Position numbers and translations under genes: made by a program. From the NCBI RefSeq assembly GCF_900105395.1, contig NZ_LT629775.1, positions 372,001-436,000 on the forward strand: DNA of 64,000 nucleotides, written 5' to 3'. Below are positions 59,328-64,000 of the stretch, one piece after another. Positions within the stretch are counted from its first letter, which is position 1. Each line of letters begins with the position of its first letter. Source of the stretch: Streptomyces sp. TLI_053. Its GTDB lineage: Bacteria; Actinomycetota; Actinomycetes; Streptomycetales; Streptomycetaceae. The notes under the pieces are model-generated. The model had not been told where the DNA came from. It did no database searches and worked only from the letters and a program-made list of their open reading frames with translations.

Positions 59328-59684
59328 TCAGAGGGCAGTGCCGCTGCCGCCGTAGTAGCCCTCCAGCCGTTCGTGGTACTCGCGGTCGCCGGTGTGCCGG
59401 TCCTTGTCGAACTCGGGGGAGTTCTTGATCTCGTCCTTGGTGCGGTCCACCCACACGGTCTTCTCCGTGACGTCGATCCGGGTGATCGTGCCGGCCGGCA
59501 GCAGGACCTCACGGCCGAAGATCCACGGCCCGGTGTCGACCACGACGTGCGCGGTGTCGACGTCCTCGGTGTGCTTGTCCACCTTCCCGATGTGCCCGTC
59601 CGTGGCCTCCACCCGGAAACCGGTCAGGTCCGTGCCCGCCGCGTAGCCCTGGGCACCCTCGTAGCCCCACAGTCCGCTGCTCAC
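59328..59684 (-). CDS. PRC-barrel domain protein
   Basis: A 118-residue soluble protein with one PRC-barrel-like beta domain: DLTGFRVEATDGHIGKVD (about residues 17-34), HVVVDTG, then REVLLPAGTITRID and TVWVDRTKDEIKNSPEF. The C-terminal tail is charged and ends in DREYHERLEGYYGGSGTAL. PRC-barrel domains occur in RimM and in stress-associated proteins of actinomycetes; no catalytic role is expected. The start GTG 59684 is chosen because GAGGAGG lies 5 nt upstream; GTG 59687 directly before it is possible, and the frame stays open further upstream without a plausible start. It stands alone, convergent with the eCIS-core gene. Confidence 0.82.
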   Translation of the reverse strand: MSSGLWGYEGAQGYAAGTDLTGFRVEATDGHIGKVDKHTEDVDTAHVVVDTGPWIFGREVLLPAGTITRIDVTEKTVWVDRTKDEIKNSPEFDKDRHTGDREYHERLEGYYGGSGTAL

Positions 59685-60141
59685 CACTGCCTCCTCGCGT
59701 ATCGACTGCATTCCTCCGACGCAGCCCGACTGCCCCGCCACGGGGAAAGTACGCAGACGCGAACCATGCAACGTCTCGCGGCCGGCTCTGTCCGAACGAC
59801 GCGGACACCCAGCGCCCCGGGCGGCCTCTTCCGGCGCCGTACGCCGTCGCGATGGACAACGGGTCCGCACCTCCGGCGCTACCGAGGAACGTCCCCCAGG
59901 ACACGAGGAGCGAACGACCCCGGCCCGTGACACCCACCGGGCACCGGACTCCCAAGGGCTCCGCACCCGCAGGAACGGAACACCCGGACGCCCCGGACCG
60001 GGAAAGAACCCGACGCCGGCCGAGACTCTCGGCAAGGCCGGTGAGCGTATCGGCGCCGAGGGCGAGGGAGTGCCCCGATCCGGTGCGGCGGCGGCCGGTC
60101 GGTGCCGGTCCGGAGCCGGTGGGTCGGCTCCGGACCGACCG
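59685..60141. other. Intergenic region, 457 nt
   Basis: It should contain the promoter of the PRC-barrel gene on its left side and the terminator of the two-gene operon on its right (60106-60137). Open frames cross it on both strands but none has a ribosome site with plausible protein content. No RNA gene is recognised. Confidence 0.5.
60106..60137 (-). terminator. Stem-loop after the two-gene operon
   Basis: A 12-bp perfect stem, CGGTCCGGAGCC at 60106-60117 with GGCTCCGGACCG at 60126-60137, and an 8-nt loop. It starts only 4 nt after the stop codon at 60142-60144 (minus strand). Confidence 0.8.
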
Positions 60142-60738
60142 TCAGCGGGCGATGGAGATCGCGAAGGGGGTGAATCCGGTGGAGCGGATGATGTGCGGGA
60201 CGAACAGGATCGCGGCCTCGGTGGCGCGGGCGGTGGTGATCCCGCCGAGGTCGGTGATCCACTCGGGGTGCCAGCCGAGGTCGGTGAGCAGGTCGTGGAC
60301 GGTCTTCTTGGCCTGAGGGTCCTCGCCGGACAGGAAGACGGTCGGCGCCTGGGTGAGGGTGGCCGGTGCGGTCATCACCGGGAAGAGCATGGTGTTGAGG
60401 GTCTTGACGACGTGGGTCTCCGGGAGGGCCTCCTGCAGCTGTTCGGCGAGGCTGGAGCCGGGGTGGAGCAGGTCGGCGGGCAGTCCGTCCGGTCCGTCGG
60501 TGGTGGCGTTGGAGACGTCGACGAGGATCCTGCCGCGCAGTTCCTCGCGCAGGGCGGCGAGCCGCTCCAGCGAGCCGGCGCCGGGGGTGGCGTTGATGAC
60601 GATCTCGGCGGTCCGGGCCGCCGCGGCGGCCTCGCCCGGTGCGCGGTCCGCGACCGTGACCTGGTGGCCGGCCCGGGTAAGGGCTGCGGCCAGGTTGCCG
60701 CCGACGCGGCCGTTCCCGAGAACTGCGATCGTGGTCAT
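60142..60738 (-). CDS. F420/NADP-dependent-type oxidoreductase (Rossmann fold)
   Basis: A 198-residue protein with an N-terminal dinucleotide-binding fold: MTTIAVLGNGRVGGNLA with GxGxxG at residues 8-13 and the Asp/Arg pair VADR near 30-33. It also has EIVINATPGAGSLE, ILVDVSNATTDGP, VVKTLNTM and VFLSGEDPQAKKTVHDLL, the conserved series of the NADPH-dependent F420 reductase-like (COG2085-type) group. The LNTM segment is a known landmark of that family. The protein is short of a full reductase with a second domain, so it probably binds NADP(H) and acts as a small reductase; the substrate is unknown. The start is ATG 60738 with AAGGA 8-9 nt upstream. It is the second gene of a two-gene operon (37 nt after the phosphatase-like gene) and is followed directly by a terminator. 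Confidence 0.82.
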   Translation of the reverse strand: MTTIAVLGNGRVGGNLAAALTRAGHQVTVADRAPGEAAAAARTAEIVINATPGAGSLERLAALREELRGRILVDVSNATTDGPDGLPADLLHPGSSLAEQLQEALPETHVVKTLNTMLFPVMTAPATLTQAPTVFLSGEDPQAKKTVHDLLTDLGWHPEWITDLGGITTARATEAAILFVPHIIRSTGFTPFAISIAR

Positions 60739-60775
60739 GATGTGGTCCTTCCGTACGTGCAGTCGGTGGTGAGGT

Positions 60776-61675
60776 TCAGCGCGAGAGGGTGGTGACGGCC
60801 TGGGCGTGGATGCCGGGGGCGGCGGCCAGGAAGCTCTCGCTCCGCGGGGTCCAGGGGCGGCCGTCGGTGTCGGAGACGTGTCCGCCGGCCTCGGTGACGA
60901 GCAGGGCGCCGGGGAGCAGGTCGGCACGGGCCCCGGCGAACTGCCAGAAGACGTCGGTGCGGCCGGCGGCGACGTTGGCCAGGTGCAGGGTCGCGGGCAC
61001 CGAGGTGCGCACGACGAGTGCGTCGAGGAGCATCGCGGTGACGGAGGAGCCGATGCGCCGCACGACGCTCTCGTCCTCGTCGGGGCGGGCCTGGCTGGTG
61101 GCCACGATGCCAAGGCCCAGGTCGGTGGTCGGGGCGACGCGCAACGGCCGGCCGTCGAGGTGGGCGCCCGCGCCGGCGAGCGCGGTGTAGGTCTCGCCGG
61201 TCAGCGGCAGGTGGACCACGGTCAGGACCGGGCTGTTCTCCCGGACCAGGGTGGCGGTCACCGCCCACTCGGGCAGGGCGTGCAGGTGGTTGACGTTGCC
61301 CTCGGCCGGATCCACCACCCACCACTCACCCGGCGGCAGCGCCCCGCCGTCGAGCTCGTCCTCCACCCACCGGGCCTGCGGGCGCAGCCCGGTGAGGGCG
61401 GGGCGCAGGATCTCCAGCGCCGCGTCGTCGTTGACGGCCAGCGCGCGCATCAGCTCCTCGCGGCTCTCGTAACAGACCACCTCGCCGAAGAGCGCGCGAA
61501 GCGCGGCGCCGGCCTCGCGCACGGCGAGCGCGGTACGGGTCAGCAGGTCCGCATCGGAGGCGGTAACGGAAACGGGGGCGGTAACGGAAACGGGGCCGGG
61601 AACCGAAGCGGGGCCGGGAACCGAGGCGGGCGCGGGACCGGCGGAGGCGGCGGCGTTCCGAAGCGTTTCTTGCAT
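60776..61675 (-). CDS. Inositol monophosphatase-like protein, altered metal motif
   Basis: A 299-residue protein with the layout of the inositol monophosphatase superfamily: N-terminal helix (LLTRTALAVREAGAALRALF), central WWVVDPAEGNVNHLHALPEW near 119-138, and a C-terminal DLLPGALLVTEAGG near 247-260. Normal family members read DPxDGT in the central metal-binding motif; here it is D122-P-A-E125-G-N127, so the second Asp is Glu and the Thr is Asn. A conserved Lys/Asp pair in the N-terminal motif is also not obvious. Activity on inositol phosphate is therefore uncertain, and another phosphate ester or a non-catalytic role is possible. Residues about 15-40 are low complexity (ASVPGP and VSVTAP repeats). 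The start is ATG 61675 with GGGAG 8 nt upstream. It is the first gene of the operon with the reductase at 60142. Confidence 0.78.
   Translation of the reverse strand: MQETLRNAAASAGPAPASVPGPASVPGPVSVTAPVSVTASDADLLTRTALAVREAGAALRALFGEVVCYESREELMRALAVNDDAALEILRPALTGLRPQARWVEDELDGGALPPGEWWVVDPAEGNVNHLHALPEWAVTATLVRENSPVLTVVHLPLTGETYTALAGAGAHLDGRPLRVAPTTDLGLGIVATSQARPDEDESVVRRIGSSVTAMLLDALVVRTSVPATLHLANVAAGRTDVFWQFAGARADLLPGALLVTEAGGHVSDTDGRPWTPRSESFLAAAPGIHAQAVTTLSR
61558..61632. repeat. 18-bp in-frame repeat near the start of the phosphatase-like gene
   Basis: Two pairs of imperfect 18-bp direct repeats encode ASVPGP, ASVPGP, VSVTAP, VSVTAS. They preserve the frame, lie before the conserved domain and probably form a disordered linker prone to copy-number change. 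Confidence 0.7.
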
Positions 61676-61752
61676 GGTGAACTCCCTTGCAGACAGCGGG
61701 TGATGAGGAGGTTCGGACCGAACCGCGCGCCCTGTGCGGCGCTCCGGTAACG

Positions 61753-61781
61753 AAGGTAGGCGCCCCCATGACTGACTTCAA
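61753..61781 (-). promoter_or_regulatory. Probable promoter of the phosphatase-like/reductase operon
   Basis: On the minus strand TTGAAG (61781 to 61776), a 17-bp spacer and TACCTT (61758 to 61753). This matches the housekeeping pattern TTGACn-N17-TAnnnT well. The -10 is about 78 nt before the ATG at 61675. Confidence 0.6.
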
Positions 61782-61782
61782 A

Positions 61783-61817
61783 TGCATGTCAGGAACGCCT
61801 GGAATTACCGGCATGCA
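61783..61817. promoter_or_regulatory. Inverted repeat upstream of the -35 element
   Basis: TGCATG at 61783-61788 and CATGCA at 61812-61817 form an inverted pair with 23 nt between. The first half-site abuts the -35 of the minus-strand promoter, a position suited to an activator. It could also act on the divergent gene at 62030. No regulator gene is adjacent. Confidence 0.4.
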
Positions 61818-62029
61818 ATCGGACTCGAATCCGCCGGGCCGTGCACGACGCACCGCCGCAGGGGACGGGTGGGGCCGGCAGCACTCCGTCCGGCCCCCTG
61901 CGGCTCTCCGGCCGAGCCCGTCAGTAGGATCACCGGACCGACACCCGCGCCGCCCGGTCGGCGGCCGCCGCGAACCGTCAGGAACGGTTCCGGGCAACCG
62001 GGTCGCACGTCCCGGAAACGGATGGAGTC

Positions 62030-63490
62030 ATGACTGAAGCCGCGGACGCCCGCACGTCGGTCGCGGTCCTCGCCTCGCTCCCGACGGAGGAGTTCGTCGC
62101 CGGGATCGAGGCGGCCGCCGTGCGGTTCGACGCGGCCACCTACCCGCAGCGGGAACTGCCCGCGCGGGACTGGGCCGCGCTGACGGGGGCGGGCGTGCTG
62201 CTGCCGGTGCTGCCGGTCGAGTACGGCGGCCGGGGCAGCCACGTCGAGATGTGCCGGGTGGTCGAGGTCCTGGCGGAGCGGAACCTGGCCGTCGCCGTTC
62301 ACACGGCGATCGTCACCGGGCTGGCACTGCGACCCGTCGTGCGGTGGGCCGGTGAGGAGACCAAGCGCGAGGTGCTGCCCCTGTTCGCCGCTCCGGTCGC
62401 GCCGACGGCCGGGTTCGCCTCCACCGAACCCGGCTGCGGCTCCGCCATGTCGGGCCTGACCACCACCTTCGAGGAGGTCGAGGGCGGCTACCGCATCCGC
62501 GGCCGCAAGCACTGGCAGGCGCTGAGCGCCACCGCGTCGTGGTGGGTGGTCGTCGCCAAACGGGACCGCGACGGCGGCCGCGAGTACGGGTGGTTCGTCG
62601 TCGAGCGCGGCGACGGGTTCCGCACCTCGGAGCGGTACGAGGCGCTGGGCCTGAAGGTGATCGACTACGGGGTCAACGACATCGACGCGATCGTTCCCGC
62701 ACACCGGCGCATCGACGTCGGGGCCGGCGACCTGAGCTCGATGGTGGACATCTACCTGTCGGGGCGGGCCCTGATCAGCGCGCTGGCGTGCGGCTTCCTG
62801 CGCCGTCTCGCCCGCGAGGCACGCGCCTACGCCGACGCGCGTCGCGTCGGGCGCTCGCCCCTGTCGGCGATCGGGTTCGTCCGCCACCGGCTCGAAGCCG
62901 TCGACGCCGCCCACACCGTCTGCGCGGCGCTCGACCACTACGTCCGGACCCGGCTGGACCTCACGGCCGACCTCACCCCCGCGTTCCCCTGCATCCAGGC
63001 CGTCAAGATCGTGGCCACCGAGCTGATGGTGAGTTCCGCCAACCACTACCAGCAACTCGCGGGCGGCGAGGGCTACCGCAACGGCTCGCCGACCAACATC
63101 GCCGCCCAGGCGTTCCTGGACTCCCGGGTCTTCACCGTGTTCGACGGCACCAACGACCTCCTCGGCCAGCAACTCGCCCAGCACTGCCTGGACCGTTCGC
63201 CCGGCCGTTCCCTCAGCGCCTTCCTCGCCGACTGGGAACCGACCGCGCCGGCCGTCCCGGCGCACGGCCTCGACCTGCGGTTCCTCGACCGCGAACTCGC
63301 CCAGGAGCACCTGGTCCTGGCCGGCCGGGCGATCGCCTACACCTTCGCCGCCGCCCGCGTCCTGCAGTGGGCCCGCGAGAGCGGCGCCGACGCCGACCGG
63401 GCCCGCCGCGCGGCCGCGTTCCTCCGGGCCGACATCGACCGCGTCCGCGTCGAGTTCGACCTCCTGGACGACCTCGCGCCCGGCTCCTGA
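62030..63490 (+). CDS. Acyl-CoA dehydrogenase-like protein
   Basis: A 486-residue flavoprotein-like protein with the acyl-CoA dehydrogenase layout: N-terminal helical domain (20-120), beta domain with GFASTEPGCGSAMSG near 128-142 and RGRKHWQALSATASWWVVVAK near 155-178, and a C-terminal helical domain with AGGEGYRNGSPTNIAAQAFLDSR. At the usual catalytic position YEGT the protein reads FDGTN, so Asp372 stands for Glu; another base may be used, as in isovaleryl- or long-chain enzymes, or activity may differ. It has about 100 residues more than typical members (about 380), with a long C-terminal helical extension. It does not look like the short Asm15/FkbI-type dehydrogenase of methoxymalonyl-ACP synthesis, although a link to the PKS cannot be excluded. 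The start is ATG 62030 with GGATGGAG just before it. It is divergent from the phosphatase-like gene and convergent with the next gene. Confidence 0.82.
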   Translation: MTEAADARTSVAVLASLPTEEFVAGIEAAAVRFDAATYPQRELPARDWAALTGAGVLLPVLPVEYGGRGSHVEMCRVVEVLAERNLAVAVHTAIVTGLALRPVVRWAGEETKREVLPLFAAPVAPTAGFASTEPGCGSAMSGLTTTFEEVEGGYRIRGRKHWQALSATASWWVVVAKRDRDGGREYGWFVVERGDGFRTSERYEALGLKVIDYGVNDIDAIVPAHRRIDVGAGDLSSMVDIYLSGRALISALACGFLRRLAREARAYADARRVGRSPLSAIGFVRHRLEAVDAAHTVCAALDHYVRTRLDLTADLTPAFPCIQAVKIVATELMVSSANHYQQLAGGEGYRNGSPTNIAAQAFLDSRVFTVFDGTNDLLGQQLAQHCLDRSPGRSLSAFLADWEPTAPAVPAHGLDLRFLDRELAQEHLVLAGRAIAYTFAAARVLQWARESGADADRARRAAAFLRADIDRVRVEFDLLDDLAPGS

Positions 63491-63583
63491 CCAGCACCGG
63501 CGCGGGAGGGGCGAAACCCGCCGGGCCGACCTGACCCGCCCCCGGCGCACCCCTCGAGGACCGGGTCAGGACCTCCCAGGGCC

Positions 63584-63610
63584 CCGGGCGTCGCGACACG
63601 CGGCGCCCGG
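63584..63610. terminator. Stem-loop between convergent genes
   Basis: CCGGGCG at 63584-63590 pairs with CGCCCGG at 63604-63610, extended inward by a T-G wobble and three or four more pairs to a 3-5 nt loop. It lies between the stop at 63490 (plus) and the stop at 63631 (minus). Confidence 0.6.
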
Positions 63611-63630
63611 AGCCTCGCGTCGGCCCCCGG

Positions 63631-64000
63631 TCAGGACGCGGCGGCCGCGAGCTGCTGCTCCAGGACAGCCAGCGTCCGGTAGCAGTTCAGCACCTGGGCG
63701 ACCGAGGCGTTCGGCTCGCGGCCCTCGCGGATCGCGGCGACGAACTCGCGGTCCTGCAGCTCAATGCCGTCCATCGAGACGTCGACCCCGCTCACGTCGA
63801 TCGGCACGTCCTGGCCGGTGAACAGGTCGTCGTACCGTGCCAGGTAGGTGCCGGTGTCGCCGATGTAGCGGAAGAAGGTGCCCAGCGGACCGTCGTTGTT
63901 GAAGGACAGCGACAGCGTGCAGATGGCTCCGTTCTCCGCCCGCAGCTGGACGGACATGTCCATCGCGATGCCCAGTTCGGGGTGGACCGGCCCCTGGATC
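63631..64000 (-). CDS. Gfo/Idh/MocA family oxidoreductase, C-terminal part (partial)
   Basis: The last 122 residues of a protein that continues past the right edge. The visible part is the beta-sheet substrate domain: GPVHPELGIAMDMSVQL, then TLSLSFNNDGPLGTFFRYIG, YLARYDDLFTG and the C-terminal helix ELQDREFVAAIREGREP followed by NASVAQVLNCYRTL. This C-terminal signature is typical of Gfo/Idh/MocA dehydrogenases, and the HPELGIAMDM and SLSFNNDGP segments resemble the LigC group (4-carboxy-2-hydroxymuconate-6-semialdehyde dehydrogenase), a protocatechuate meta-cleavage enzyme. The cofactor-binding N-terminus is outside the window, so the substrate cannot be fixed. It ends at TGA 63631-63633. 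Confidence 0.8.
   Translation of the reverse strand, partial: IQGPVHPELGIAMDMSVQLRAENGAICTLSLSFNNDGPLGTFFRYIGDTGTYLARYDDLFTGQDVPIDVSGVDVSMDGIELQDREFVAAIREGREPNASVAQVLNCYRTLAVLEQQLAAAAS

Noticed and set aside
57641-59428. A 595-codon plus-strand frame overlapping the eCIS-core gene
   Set aside because: It is a shifted frame of the gene at 57873-59228, Gly/Arg-rich and running past the terminator at 59274.
59852-60316. A plus-strand frame of 154 codons between the PRC-barrel gene and the operon end
   Set aside because: It overlaps the reductase gene on the other strand and the terminator, and has no ribosome site or recognisable content.
62030-63490. The acyl-CoA dehydrogenase as part of the methoxymalonyl-ACP pathway
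   Set aside because: It is longer than the Asm15/FkbI-type enzymes, lies 7 kb from the PKS beyond unrelated genes and has no partner genes of that pathway beside it.

Overview
The window is very GC-rich (roughly three quarters G+C by eye) actinomycete DNA, most likely from Streptomyces or a close relative such as Kitasatospora. About 86% of it (positions 1-55048) is one set of five co-linear modular type I polyketide synthase (PKS) genes, all on the minus strand and read right to left. The remaining 9 kb on the right is a mixed, apparently non-biosynthetic flank.

PKS region. In transcription order: 40658-55048 (loading AT-ACP plus modules 1-3), 25600-40641 (modules 4-6), 13689-25562 (modules 7-8), 3311-13522 (modules 9-10) and 1-3279 (module 11, cut by the left edge inside its DH). 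Reading AT motifs and reductive domains gives: loader for a monoacyl-CoA; M1 methylmalonyl/KR; M2 malonyl/KR; M3 methylmalonyl/no reduction; M4 methylmalonyl/KR; M5 unusual AT (FAGHS)/KR; M6 malonyl/DH-KR; M7 methylmalonyl/DH-KR; M8 methylmalonyl/DH-ER-KR; M9 methylmalonyl/KR; M10 methylmalonyl/DH-KR; M11 AT with FASHS/DH-(cut). Placed carbon by carbon, this is the biosynthetic plan of the bafilomycin/hygrolidin plecomacrolides (V-ATPase inhibitors): the C19 keto group that forms the hemiketal comes from M3, the C14 methoxy from M5, the C10-C13 diene from M6/M7, the C9 methylene from M8, the C7 hydroxyl from M9 and the C2-C5 diene from M10/M11. I therefore use bafAI-bafAV as homologue names. 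Four gene junctions are only 16 to 37 nt or 166 nt long with no terminator visible, which suggests one long transcript. The 166-nt junction (bafAIII/bafAIV) holds an unusual 9-bp repeat array. Several AT domains share long, nearly identical DNA segments, a sign of gene conversion within the cluster. The thioesterase, methoxymalonyl-ACP and tailoring genes would lie left of position 1 or elsewhere.

Upstream of bafAI (55049-55408) is a probable promoter region carrying about five copies of a 19-bp direct repeat, shared with a divergent small gene of unknown function (55409-55924).

Right flank. A secreted HAF-type repeat protein (56114-57382, minus); a protein with an eCIS-core (DUF4157-like) HExxH domain (57873-59228, plus); a PRC-barrel protein (59328-59684, minus); a two-gene minus-strand operon of an inositol-monophosphatase-like protein and an F420/NADP-dependent-type oxidoreductase (61675 down to 60142), with a recognisable promoter; an acyl-CoA dehydrogenase-like protein (62030-63490, plus); and the 3' end of a Gfo/Idh/MocA oxidoreductase (63631-64000, minus). 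Perfect or near-perfect stem-loops sit at the three convergent junctions and after the two-gene operon. I saw no rRNA, tRNA, CRISPR array or insertion sequence.
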